DNA of 64,000 nt from Tamarix chinensis (lineage: Eukaryota > Streptophyta > Magnoliopsida > Caryophyllales > Tamaricaceae). Positions within the stretch are counted from its first letter, which is position 1. Each line of letters begins with the position of its first letter. Both the position numbers and the translations under genes were made by a program. The stretch lies in assembly GCA_030549775.1 (NCBI GenBank), contig CM060174.1, forward strand, positions 20,200,693 to 20,264,692. The letters run 5' to 3'. A model generated the notes under the pieces. It worked only from the letters and a program-made list of their open reading frames with translations. It ran no database searches and was not told where the DNA came from. Shown in pieces: positions 12,000 through 24,049 of the stretch.

Positions 12000-12905
12000 A
12001 TATATTTCCCATTTGGTTGGTTAGATTACCAATTTGCCCATTTCCTTTATTATAATTAGCAAATTGCCCTTTAGTTGGTCAAATTACCAAATTACCCCTG
12101 TTCATTTTCCTATTTATCAAATTACCCCTTTAGTTGGTTAAATTACCAAATCGCCCCTCACATTTATCATAATTACCATTTTACTCCTCTCCATTAGTAA
12201 ATTATCATTTTACCCTTCTCTTTTATTAAATTATTATTTCACCCTTCTCAATTATTATTATTACCAAGTTTCTCCTTTCCAATTTCCACTTTACCCCTTT
12301 TATTTACAAAATTACCATTTTACCTCTTTACTTTCAAATTTACCATTTTACCCTTTAACTTCCATAAATTATCACAACACCCTCTCACTTATAAGATTAT
12401 CATTTTATCCTTAATTATGGAATTACCATTTGACCTCTTTTAATTTCAAAATTTCCATTTTGCCCTCTAATTACGAGATTACCATTTTACCATTTTATTA
12501 CAAAATTACCATTTTGCCTTTTTATCACAAAATTACCATTTTTCTCTTTAATTACAAAATTACCATATTACCCTTTTATTTTTAACTTCCCCATTTTACC
12601 CCCTTAACTTTCAAAATTTACCATAACATCCTTTATTCATAAAATTACCATTTTACCCCTTTAATTATGAAATTACCATTTTGCCCTTTAATTACAAAAT
12701 TATTAATTTACCCTTTAATTACTATTTTACCCTTTGTTCACAAGATTGCCATTTTGCCCCTTTAATTATAAAATTACCATTTTACCCCTTAATTACATAA
12801 TTACCAATTTATCCTTTTTACTTACAATTTACCACTTTGCCCTTGTCTCTAAAATTACCATAATACCCTTTTTAATTAAAAATTACCATTTTCCCCTTAG
12901 TACAC
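12000..12905 (-). repeat. AATTACC/ACCCCTTT minisatellite of copy B
   Basis: About 30 degenerate units of 26-32 bp, each an AAATTACCAAATTGCCC or AAATTACCATTTTACCC core plus a variable A/T-rich spacer. The same array, in its own orientation, is in copy C (15240-16420) and copy F (35040-35890). Confidence 0.85.
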
Positions 12906-13379
12906 CACTTATATCAAAGTATCATTACTACATAAAATATTAATATTAATACCTCATCCACAACTCTTATATTTAATATAATACTTATTAGCACCCCTAT
13001 ATATATATGTAATACCCCAAAATTTCAAAAACCTATATTTTAATAAATAACTTTATTTGAAATAAAATTAGCTTGTAAAATTATTCATTTTAAGTATTTT
13101 ATGGATTTTAGAGTATGTAAATTTGGATAAGAGTATTTAATAAATTAAAAATAAATATTTTGTTATTTATCATATTATTTTAACTAAATAATTTTCCAAG
13201 ACTAATATTTTGCCAACTTTATCCTTTTTAAACTAAAATATTACATTATAAAAAAAATTAAATTATTAAATTAAATAATTTACCACGAATATTATATTTT
13301 ATGATTTTACAAATTAAATTAAATTACTTTCCTATTTTTCCATTTCCCTTTTTTTACCCTTTTCCCCTTTTTCCTCTTT

Positions 13380-14520
13380 CTTCTTTTCTTTTTTCTTTTT
13401 CCTTCCTCCCTCGGGCTGCCTCGCCAGGCCAGCCCTCTCCCCCGCGCGACTGGGCCTTCGGCCCGCTTCCGCCTCTCCTTCTTCACGCCTGACGCGCGCC
13501 CCAGCCGTCCCTCCAGCCCGTCTCTCCTTCTTCTTTTCCCCCGGGCCGGCCCAACTCTCTTTTTTTTTCTTTTCTCTGCGCCAGACCGGTTCGGTCTTCT
13601 CCCCCCCCCCCCACTTCTTTTCTTCTTCTTCCTTCTCCCACGCCTGACCACCAGTGCTGCCATGGTCGAGCGTCCGGCCGCCTGCAACTACTGCCTCCTG
13701 CCATCACCACCTGCTCCCTCTCCCTCTCTCTCTTCCCCGTCGTTTTCCTTCCTTTTTCGAGCCAAACCAGCCCTGGACCACAGCCTCGCGTGCCTTGTTT
13801 CTTTCCTTCTTCTTCCCCGTCTTCCCCTGCCACCCGACCACCACCTGCCACCTGCAGCGCCATTCGCCGGCCATCCCTACCCCTATCTTCTCCCTCTTCT
13901 TTTTCTACATCTACCCAGCCCTCCATTCCCCTCATTTTTCGATCCCTTCTCCTCCCCCGAGCTCCCTCCTCTCTCCTTCCTTCTTCCCCATTTTTCTTCC
14001 TCGTTTTTTTTATCACCGCCAGCCTCCGCCGCCTGAACCACCAAGCCCAGCCCTGCGCCGCCTTCTGCCACCGCCTGCTACCACCCTGCACCACCACATA
14101 GCCCCTTCGAGCCCTACACTTCCTCCCTTCTCCTCCTTTTCCTTTTTCTTCCCAGCTTTTCTCCTTACCGTCGAGCCACCTGCAACCGCCTCTACCGCCG
14201 CCGTCCGGCCACCTCTGCCGCCACCCAACCCACCGTTCGACACCCTGCAACCCCCTCTACAACCGCCATCCATTAGTTGGCCGAAACCAACCCTTGCACC
14301 CCTCCATTTTTCCCTCCACTTTTCCTTCGTTCTCAACCCTTTCCCCCGACCCTCCTCGGAAGCCAACTTCGCCGCCTTGCCGCCGCCGTATCCGCCGCCC
14401 TATGCCGCCGTGAAACCGTCCTTTGCCTCCACCTACACCCCCTCTACACTCCTGCACCATTCCCCTGCCTTAGAACCTCCCCTAACCACCCTCTTTTCTA
14501 GCCTAAAGACCCTAACCCGA
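13380..14520 (+). other. GC- and pyrimidine-rich LTR domain of copy C
   Basis: Strongly C/T-rich on this strand, with many CCG and CGCC steps and a 12-C run near 13600. It opens long frames on both strands, such as the Pro/Ser-rich frame at 13654-14526 and an Arg/Gly-rich frame opposite. These overlap each other, have no domain, and recur in the same position in other alpha copies, so I do not treat them as genes. The homologous purine-rich domains on the plus strand are at 3960-4620, 18640-19850, 36600-37790 and 60450-61860. Confidence 0.7.
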
Positions 14521-15239
14521 AAATGATGAATCTTGTTTCCTTTACCCCCCTTTGAACCCTTCCACCCCTTATTTTTGCATGAAACTCACGCTACCCATGC
14601 AGCGTGAGCTCCCCTTGGTTTTAAAAATTGTTTGGATGATTTTTAAGGTAAAATGGTATTTTATGTTATGTGTTTTATTAATTAAAATTTATAAAGTTTT
14701 ATGCTTTGGTTCTTATTTCTAACATAAACATGATGGATATTATTTTTAGGTGTTGAGTTGCTAATTATGCTTGGTAAGATTGATATTTTGCGGGATTAAG
14801 GTAACCGTTAATCCTCCCTTAAATATATGGAAAAACGCATGCTAGCACATTTAGGGTTTAGTATGATTTTATGCATGTTTGGTATGCTTAGCATGATATG
14901 TTTATGGTTTCTTATATTGTTTGTTAAAAAGAAATAGCATGATAACTTTTATGCCATATGTAGGTAGGTTAAATAAAGAAGGAGTTGGAATATGGATAGA
15001 AATGTTGAATACTTGTTTATGATGTACCATGTTGTTAATGCATGAATGATGTTATTGTTTAAGGGTATTTTAGTAATTATTCTTATGAGGTATATAAATC
15101 AATGTGTGTAGTTGCTAATGATTATTATGTTGAAAAATGACAAGTTGGTGGACTTAGTTAATAAAAATGAAGTATTAATATCATTATTTTATGTAGTGTT
15201 AGAAAATTCATAAAAATGGTGATTAAAGGGGTTGAGTGG

Positions 15240-16420
15240 AAATTCTATAAGTGGAGAAGGGTATTTCGGTAATTTTTTTGACAAAAGAATAATATGGTAA
15301 TTTTATAATTAAATGGCCAAATGATAATTTACAAGTAAAGGATAAAATTGTAAGTTGTGAGAAAGAAGGGTAAAATGGTAATTTTGGAAGTAGGGGTAAA
15401 ATAGTAATTTTGGATGAAGGAGGGCATTATGGTAATTGTTCAAGTAAAAAGGGCATTATGATAATTTTGGAGGTAGAGGGGCAAAATCGTAATTTCATAA
15501 GTAAAGGGTAATATGGTAAATTCTATAAGTGAATGGCGAAGCGGAAATTTATAAGTAAAGGGGTAATATGGTAAATTGGAAAAGAAGGGCAAAATGGTGA
15601 TTATGTAATGAAAGATAAAGATGGTAATCTTGGATGTAAAAGGGTAAAATAGTAATTTGTAAAGTAAAAGATGTATGGTGGTAATTTTCATAAATAAAAG
15701 GATATTATGGTAAACCTGGGAGTAAGGGGTAACTTGGTAATTATGATAACGACAAAAGATAATTTAGCAATTAAATTATGATTGTAGAAGGGCAATTGGA
15801 TAAGTATGATACTATAGAAGGGTAATTTGGTAAATTAACCAATTAAAGGGCATTATGGTAATTTTAACAATGGAGAAGGGTAATATTGTAATTTTGATTA
15901 TGAAAAAGGGTAAATTGATATTGGTAATTATGAAGAAGAGTAATTTGGTATTTGTGATAATTAAAAAGGGTAAATGGCAATTAAAATGATTGAGAGGGGT
16001 AAAATGGTAATTAGGATAAAGGAGAAGGGCAATTTGATAATTTGTTCAACAAAAAGGGCAATTTGGTAATTTAGCCGATAAAAGGGTAAAGTGATAATTG
16101 TCTAACCAACTAAAGGGGCAAAATAGTAATCACGATAATGAAGGAGGGTAATTTAGTAATTTACCCAACTCAAGGGAGATTTAGTAATTATAACAAAGGA
16201 GAAGGGCGATTTGGTAATATAACCAACCAAAAGGGAAATATGATAAGTATAGTAATTATGAGGGGTGAATGATGATCTAAAAAGTGTATGAGATAATTTG
16301 GTAATCTAAATCGGACAAAGGGCAATTTGGTAATTATGCAACCTTAAGGGTAATGTGGTAATTTATCAAGTAAGGAACGGATACTTAACAATTATATAAG
16401 AAAAGGGCAAATGAGTAATT
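15240..16420 (+). repeat. Minisatellite of copy C (GGTAATTT units)
   Basis: About 40 degenerate units of roughly 28-30 bp with a GGGTAATTTGGTAATT-type core. This is the reverse complement of the arrays in copies B and F, as expected from the opposite orientation. The right half alternates an ACCAACTAAA-type spacer with an ATAATGAAGGAG-type spacer. Confidence 0.85.
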
Positions 16421-17082
16421 TGTACCTAATAGGTCCTTGAGATTGTGGAACATTAATATGATTAAATAATGTTGATTAGCCAAGTAAGAGTATCTAATGA
16501 TTAGTATGGCCTTGATGGTTTCTCTGTGACATCCTGGGTAATCCTCTGAATAAGAAACGATTAATGATATCGAAACGATTGAAAGTGAATAATTATCGGA
16601 TCATCGTGCTTTCCGTGATCACCTTAATTAAGACACTATTACTTAAAGTGAAAGACCTCGAGATCGGGAATGGTGACTCCTTAGGGGTCCCTACCCTAAG
16701 GACGTGGTTTAGTCCACGATTATTCTGGTATTTGCTGGTGTGCCTTTGTGCCCCAGCCAGGCCCTATATCTTACTCTTCCTAGCTCTACGGACCTAGTTA
16801 GGGGGTATGCATACTTATGGATTAGGTGTCCTTGTCGGTAGGGTACTGAGTTAGCTTTATGCACCAGTACGACCAGGGTACCTTTGCGTCCTTGGGTTCG
16901 TGGTTGAAGGACACTGAGTAGCTGATATGCACCGGTACGACCGTTGTACCTTTGTGTACCGGGTTATCGATCTCCCAATCGAGGCAAATAAATATGATTG
17001 ATGTGCTGATTAGCGAAAGGAAAGATACGATAATTGAAAGTGGAATATTAATGAGCCGGGCCCAATGATTTATGATATTGCG

Positions 17083-17422
17083 TACTGGTCCACCGGTTAT
17101 AATAGTGGTCCAGGAGCGTGTTGCCCTGGTGTGTGATTATGAGTACCGGTCCACCGGTTATAATAGTGGCCAGGAGCGTTGTGCCCTGGATGATGATTTC
17201 ATATATATTCCGGTCCACCGGCAATAATAGTGGGGGTCCCGAGCTCAATAAAATCAGTTATGTATGTGAATAAGATTATGGAAAAATACTAATCACCTAT
17301 AGTGGAACACCATGTGAGTCGGGGCCAGCCCGGTCCACCGGCAAATAATAGTGGTCAGGTGCGTTCTGCCCTGTGTGGTTATCTTCCGGTCCACCGGCTA
17401 TAATAGTGGGGTTCTCGTACTC
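17083..17422 (+). repeat. CCGGTCCACCGG repeat module (copy C)
   Basis: Five units with the core CCGGTCCACCGGTTATAATA followed by GTGG. Most are followed by a CAGGAGCG...GCCCTG spacer. Spacing is about 60-65 bp except for one gap of about 120 bp. Conserved in copies K, F and D. Confidence 0.75.
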
Positions 17423-17652
17423 ACATGGATACAAAATATGATATTGATGGGTTAATGACAGAATAGTGGCTTAAGGCCCAAAGTATCGATCGTGACTTAT
17501 AAAGTATTATGTTTGTTATTGTTATGTATGCATCTCTCATTATTTATATGTGTGTGGCTTGCATTATGTGTCGTATGCGGGCCTATCTTTAAGTGTGGTA
17601 TTAAAGGGTTACTCAGTACCGTAGTACTGAAGGGATTCCCTTTATGGGGCCC

Positions 17653-17671
17653 CTGCCTATTCAATGGGCAG
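17653..17671 (+). other. Short stem-loop, CTGCCTATT-C-AATGGGCAG (copy C)
   Basis: Nine-bp arms around a single base, with one G-U pair in RNA. Copy F has the same hairpin as a perfect Watson-Crick version at 33556-33574. Confidence 0.45.
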
Positions 17672-17936
17672 TGCCCTTGCAGGTATTTTCAGGTGCTACT
17701 CAAGTGGGTTACGGGAAGGAGAGTAAGGAATTTTCCAGTATCATGGCTTTTTCTCTTTCTCATTTAATTTCTCGGTTTTGAATGTTAACGTTGTTAAAGT
17801 AACCACCATTGGTGGATTTTATTCCTGAAAACGATTCAATGCGCTACTCTGATTTAAATATGTTGAAGCTTGCAATTCACTCTGATTTATGCATGTCGAA
17901 TGTCTTTCGAACTGTATTTCATTTTCTTAGCCTTAG

Positions 17937-17982
17937 CACTTGGTACTGGAACGGTATGAGTGAACCGGTCTGGTACTAAGTG
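17937..17982 (+). other. Conserved terminal stem-loop (copy C)
   Basis: CACTTGGTAC and GTACTAAGTG arms around a 26-nt loop. The right arm ends exactly 100 bp before the LTR end. Counterparts: 9133-9178 and 33282-33327. Confidence 0.55.
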
Positions 17983-20172
17983 TGGCGGTAATACTCCCAA
18001 AGTTCACGTTTTGTTTATCTGCTTCCGCTATTATCTTTTAATAAAACGAAATTTTTCAGTAGTGAATTTTGGGGGTGTTACAATATATTAGGTCATATTC
18101 TTGTATAAGATACTTTACTAAAATACCCCTAAGGCTCACAAAATATTAACCATGCATTAAAGATCACAGTAGAATAATATGACATGGATAATACTTAACA
18201 TTTTCATTAATAACCAACTCTTACCTTAAACAATATCTCCATACATAGCACATAATTTATCATGCTTCCTTTTTATCAAACATCACAAGAAACTACATAT
18301 ATGATATCAACCAACATATATCAAGCATAATAATATACTAAAAGTCCTAATGTGCTAATATGCGTTAATCCATGCATTTAAGTGGGATTTAATAGTTACC
18401 TCAATTCCTTCAAAAACGAACCTTACCGGTATTCCGGTTTAAGGTTCAAGCTTTGATTATCAAAACCAATACCTAAAAATATTATCAAGCTTTATTATGT
18501 TAGAAATAATTAGGATCAAAGTATAAAACTTTATAATGCTTAATTAACCAAATACTTGAATCAAAATATTATTATAACTTAAAAATCATTACCCAACTAA
18601 ATCAAGAGAGACAGCAGCTCATGCTGCTCATGTAGCATGAGCTGCATGCAAGGAAATGAGGGGAGAGGCTCAAAATGGCAAGAATGGGAAGAGGGAGTGG
18701 TGTTTTTGGGTTGGGGTTTTGGGGCTAAAAAAAAGGGCATGCGAGGGAGGATTCAAGGCAAGGGAAGGATGTGGAGGTAGAGAGGGGGTGTAAGTGGTGG
18801 TTAGGGATGGGTTGAAGGCAGCTAAGGGCAGTAGAGACGGTGGCAGCGAGGCTGCAAAGGTGCAAACCAAGGAGGGAGTCGAGATGGGGGCTTGAGAAGG
18901 AAGGGAAAGGGAGAGGGAAAATGAAGGCTTTTGGGTGGCAATTTCATGCAAAGGATGATTGGGGGTGGTAGAGGGGATTGTAGGGATTACTGTGGTGGCT
19001 TAGGTGGCGACAGAAGAGGCGGGATGGCGATAGATTGGGGCGGCACAAGGTGGTTTCCGAGAAGGGAGGTAAAGAAGAGAAAACGAAGAGAGGAGGAAGA
19101 AGGAGGCTGAGGGGTGTCTCGATCGATCGAGGGTGAGGTAGAGGGTGTCAGGGGTGGTGTAGGTGGCTGTTGAGGTGGTGGCTGTGGCGAAGCTAGGCAG
19201 CGAAGCCAAAAATAGGGTGAGAGAGGGGAGGAGAAGAAAGGAAGAAAAGAGGGTCCGGGAGTAGGGGGAGTTTGGGAAAAAATGCAGAACGAGGTAGGGA
19301 AGGAGGAAGAAATAGAAGAGGAAGATAAGGGAGCAGATAGGGAGCTCGAGGGGTGGCGGTAGGGTGGTAGGGAAATGGGAGTTGTAGGGAGAGGGAGAAG
19401 GGATACAGTAATGGCAAGGAGAGGGAGAGGGAGAGATGGTGGGGCCGGTATGGCAAGAAAACGACGAGAGGCAGATAGGGGAAGCAATAGGGGAGAGGGA
19501 GTTGCAGGTGGAGTGGCAGTGGTGGTGGTTTTGTCGGGATTCTCGCCAAGGATAGAGGAAGAAGAAAGAAAGAAGAAGAAGAAGGGGAAGGGGGTTGGGT
19601 GTGACGGGTGGCCGAAGGAAAAGGGACGCAGGCTGGCCCGGTCGGGGAAGAAAGGAAAGAAAATAAAGAGGAAGATGGTCGGGCTCATGTGTGAGGGAGA
19701 AAGGAGAGGGTGAGAGGAAGCGGGCCAACAGGCCAAGGCGCGGGACGGGAAGGGCAGGCCAGGCCAGTTGGCGGCCCAAGGAAGGAAAAAAAAAGAGAAG
19801 AAAGAAAAGAGAAAAAGGAAAAAGAAAGGAAAAAGAAAAGGGAAATGGATTTAAATAAAATAATTTAATTTATAAAATAATAGAATACAATATTTTTGGG
19901 TAATAAATTTATTTAATAATTTAATTTAATATAATTAAAATATAAGGATTTAAAAAGGATAATGTTAGTAAAATAATGGTTTGAAAATTATTTAAATAAA
20001 AAGGGTATGATAAAATAACAAAATATTTATTTGAATTTATTAAATATTTATATCCAATCTTATATATTCAAAAGTCTATAAAATAATTAAATTAAATAGA
20101 TTTAAAGACCAATTTATCCCAAATAAAATTTATTTATTAAATTATAAGCTTTTAAAATTTCGGGAGATTACA

Positions 20173-21052
20173 ATTTGTGCTAGTTTGATTAATGTTTTTT
20201 AAAGTCTAATAACTCTTAGCTATAAAAGATGAGAGAATTTGTCAATAGTCGTTGGGTGTCAAAAGTACTCCAGCAATCAAATTCTATTAGGCAAATAATC
20301 TTAGAAATACCCAAACCAATCAATCAATTTCATAAACTAGTTGATTAGTGTTGAAATCATGTGATTGGTTTGATAGATCATTTGAATAGTTTAACTAACT
20401 AGGAGATGTGTTGAAGCAAAGGCTAGAACAAATTTTTCTAGAGAGTAAACCAATTGATCAGTTTTAAAATAAGCTAATTAGTCAACCATCTCTACAAAAA
20501 GAACATAGCTTAAGCTATAAAGATCAAAATTATTTTTCTATAAATTAGGCATCTCAATATTTTCAAAGAGATAGTTTACACTAAAAAATTAATATCTATA
20601 GAATTTATGGTGAATTTTGCAATCCATTGTATATGCAAAACTACTTAAAATAAAATCAATTTAAGATAACCTTTTTCACACAAAAAGTTTGAAATATTTT
20701 CGATGAATGAAGTTAGTTTAAGATATTTCCAAATAAATTTTAGATAGAATTAGAAATGTCTAAACATTGAAAAATCTAATTGCTCATCATTAAAGTCAAA
20801 TCTATAAAAATCAAAGATTGTAATATAATCCTTGAAGCTTGAGTTTTGGTTTCTTGAGCACACTTACTTATCCTTTTATGGTTTGCGTATTACACATATA
20901 AAATTGATGTACTTGATTCTAGAGTATAAATTTTTATCTACTTGATGGTATTTACCTTATGCTTGGGATATAATTTGTAAAATTAATAATCCAAGCACTC
21001 CTTCACTTAGTTAAATGTTAAATAATTTATTTTTTATTTTCAAAGATACACA
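20173..21052. repeat. Dispersed repeat H, copy 1, right part
   Basis: Continues the repeat from 10650-11220 after copy B. It matches 62455-63370 and 53100-53670, including AAAACTACTTAAAATAAAAT, the CTTGAGCACACTTACTTATC phrase and GCTTGGGATATAATTT. It contains a small cluster of AACCAATCAATC/CTAGTTGATT palindromic motifs (about 20300-20480). It is cut at 21052 by the LTR of element G. Confidence 0.6.
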
Positions 21053-23901
21053 TGTTGCAACACTCCCAATTTTTGAACAAATTTATTTATTTATTTTTAA
21101 GACAATATAGAAGTGTTTGAAAAAAAGGTGAAATGTTACCGCCACATCAACAATGACAAAGGTTTGATTATCACCTAACCAATCCCTCATGCAAGGCAAC
21201 ATGGAAAAATAAACAAAAGATGTAGGCTCAGAACATTAATGTGACAATACAAGGTAATATGAATAAGAGCAACATTATAGATAGGATGAGTATGATAGTT
21301 TACAAAATAAAATATAGTAAATCAAGCCAAGAGTTTATGTAATTGGAAATACAAAAACTTTCCAATGCAGTGGGAAAAATACTTATAATCGGTGAGCCTA
21401 ACTCTTAGACATAATCATAAACCTCTAACCCCAAGCAATGATGTACTAATTTCCAACATCATCACCCTCACCATATTCTAACTGAGAGTCATAACCCAGT
21501 AAATCAACCTCTACTCCTCTAACAAGAAGCCAGATCACACAGTAACCACACAAGTGCAGTATTAGTACAGTGAAGTACTGGTAAAACATACTGCATAAAA
21601 CATGGTAAGGCTTCTGCAGAACATTGAAATCACATAATAATATGGTGATATAATAACGGTACAACTCAAAAATTAATCTCAAGAAATATTACAACAATAC
21701 ATGCTTGCATGGAAATCATGGAAGTATAAAGATACGATAAATTCATTGCAACCCATACAACCATATTATAATTTTTCCTTTAGTGACCACTCAATTTTCG
21801 ATTAATAAAATAGTTCATTCGACCACACCAAATTCTCTACCGTGAACAAAATTCATGGCAGGAAAAATAATCATAATAAGATACCACACCCATCACATAA
21901 GGTCAAGATACATTAAAGGAGCTTTCTTCTGGGATACCATACTGACCACATATCGAGTTCACCTACCAATTAGGATACCACACCCACCACACGTGGTTGA
22001 AGTATAAGGGGGCTTGTATTGGGATACCTCACCTAACACACCTTGAATGTCTCCACCACAAGGGCTTAAAAGTTGGGACACTACACCCACCTAAACAATG
22101 GATAATATAAAGTGCCAAGGGACTTATACTAGGATACCTCACCCACCTGAGTTGGACACCAATGCCATATCGTTCTACTATAATATAATACTATGCGTCA
22201 AAGATATGTGCATACCCTCGTACCAACCATAACTTAGTAGAGAAGGAAATAAGTACAGAGTAAAAAATATAACCTAGGGCAACCTAGCCACTAACTCCCA
22301 GCAGCTACATTGTAAGCTAGAGAAAAAAAGGCTTGAACGAAATCTTAAACCATTAATTATATTACAAGTAATATCAAATATCACAACAAATTCCACAATT
22401 AACCAACTTAGGTGTTTACAAGTATTAACATCAAACACAATTAAATTCCGTTATGTAAAAAATTGGGTGTTTCCAAGTGATAACAAATACATCACAAGGC
22501 ATAAAAGCCACCAATTAGGTGTTCCAAACTTAACCAAATTTAAGTATTAAATACCATCATGATGATTCTTATTAAATTAGGGAAATCATAGTTGAAATCA
22601 TAATTTATATATTGTAAATACATGGAGGTATCAACACAAAAGGCTCAAGAGAAACATAACAATTTATAAACAAACTAGTCGGCTTCCAATTGACCTAGTT
22701 GATTGGTCCCTTAAACCAAACTTGATCTAAAATAATACCAGAGAACCATTCGATTGGTTAGCCTCACTAATCGACTGTTCATGGGAACCAGCCGACTACT
22801 ATGGTCTAACTCGTCAATGTGTCTAAGTAGAGACCAACCCATATTGGCTTGTAGTGAAACCAATCTATGGGTTTGACCAACTGATTGACTGATTGTAAAA
22901 ACCAATCAATTGGGTTGGTCCAACCAATCCATGGGTCGAGGTAGAGGCCAAACCATTGTGATATGTAAAGACACAAGCCGATGGGTTTGACCAACCAATC
23001 GACTATTCATGAAAACTAGCCGACTGGTTTATCAAACCAATCGACTAATCTTGAGACTAATTGATACAAAACTCTAAACTATTCAACTTCTCGCATAACT
23101 AGTTGAGGGGTTCGAGGATCCGATTGATAGGTTTGGCTAAAATACTACCCATACTTGCAAAACACATGCCAAAATTTACCACACTTTACCATATTAAACC
23201 TAGCATGATTCTATTATAAAACATATATAAAAATACATATTTCATGCATAGAATCACATAGATGCATGGTAATACATAATCAAACAAATTATATTCAAAT
23301 GGCTAACTTTCTGCTTAAAATCATAGAATTCCCACAATACTAACTTGGGAAGAATTATACCACATTCTCAAATCATAGAATACAAATTAGATCATGCTCA
23401 CATGTACACCAAACACATGGGACCCCAATACAACACACTTGGGATGCTTAACACTTGGGAAATTTTTCCACAAAGAAAAGGGAGAAGAGGAATGAGAATG
23501 GATTAAATGAAAGCTATAGAGGAAAGTCTAAGTTGAAATTCATAGAAAAGAGGGAGATATGACTAGTGAGGTTGAGTGTGGGCAACCAAGAAGTGAGAGC
23601 TGACTTGATAGGGTGATGAGGTTGATGCAGTCAAGAATGAGTATGGTAGTGGGTTGGTAAGTTGGGAGATTGAGCACAAAGTCGATCGGTTTGGGCAAAC
23701 CAACTGAATGATTTGTCAAGAACAAGAATGTTAATTCCTCAGTGCACAAGTCAACATGTTATGTAAATGAGTTGATTGGTACGCCTAAAATACATATTAT
23801 GATTAGAATTTCAAGCCAATTTCAAAACTAAAACAAATTTATTTTATATCAACATAATTTTAAACACATCTAGAAGGATTTTAGGATGGGATAATATAGC
23901 A
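21053..23901 (-). repeat. 3' LTR of element G
   Basis: Plus-strand limits TGTTGCAACACTCCC at the left and GGGATAATATAGCA at the right, next to the polypurine tract. It includes GGATACC(A/T)CACCCACC repeats (about 21880-22150) and a cluster of CCAATCGACTGG-type palindromes (about 22680-23110). Confidence 0.75.
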
Positions 23902-23919
23902 CTACCCCTTTAAAAAAGA
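23902..23919 (-). other. Polypurine tract of element G
   Basis: On the minus strand this reads TCTTTTTTAAAGGGGTAG directly before the LTR start TGCTATATTATCCC. The placement fits priming of plus-strand DNA synthesis. Confidence 0.65.
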
Positions 23920-24049
23920 CTTCATCTACTAAGTCAATGAAAGAAACGTATTTTTCTAAGCTCAAAACATAATAAAACCATAAGCCATCAATGAAAAGAA
24001 GGCAACAACTCAATCTAGGCACTTTATGGATGAAAGTGCCATAGTGGGG

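Larger units (their letters stand above)
13008..18082 (+). mobile_element. Solo LTR-like element, alpha family copy C (complete)
   Basis: A 5,075-bp unit starting TGTAATACCCCAAAATTTC and ending TTTTGGGGGTGTTACA. It is flanked on both sides by ATATA, a perfect 5-bp target duplication. It splits copy B, so it is younger. Order inside: AT block (13150-13200), GC- and pyrimidine-rich domain (13380-14520), a CpG-bearing stretch, the AATTACC minisatellite in reverse sense (15240-16420), two GCACC(A/G)GTACGACC repeats (about 16860 and 16929), five CCGGTCCACCGG units (17083-17422), and two conserved stem-loops. No gag, pol, PBS or polypurine tract separates two LTRs. It therefore reads as a solo LTR of a giant-LTR retrotransposon. 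A non-autonomous unit mobilised in trans is the alternative. Confidence 0.75.
11221..20172 (-). mobile_element. Alpha family copy B, truncated and split by copy C
   Basis: Two segments, 11221-13007 and 18083-20172, are collinear with the intact copy F (about 34424-38104). On the plus strand the order is telo-box pair (11238), RY motif (11705), AATTACC minisatellite (12000-12900), the break, then GGTCATATTCTTG, the purine-rich domain (18640-19850), the AT block, and the end TTTCGGGAGATTACA at 20172. The break matches F at about 36010-36020, where CACATATTAGGCCACATTC is continuous. The part of F at 33182-34420 (CCGGTCC module and terminal stem-loops) has no counterpart, so this copy is truncated on the left. 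The long frames at 18987-19779 are artefacts of the purine-rich strand. Confidence 0.7.

Noticed and set aside
12000..12905. CRISPR-like regular repeats
   Set aside because: Repeats and spacers are both degenerate and A/T-rich, the unit is about 29 bp in a plant LTR, and no cas-like gene is nearby. It is a minisatellite.
13654..14526. 290-residue Pro/Ser-rich frame (and overlapping long frames at 13483-14250, 18987-19779, 36560-37667)
   Set aside because: They lie in purine/pyrimidine-skewed LTR domains, open in several frames and both strands, have no domain, and recur as non-collinear frames in other LTR copies.
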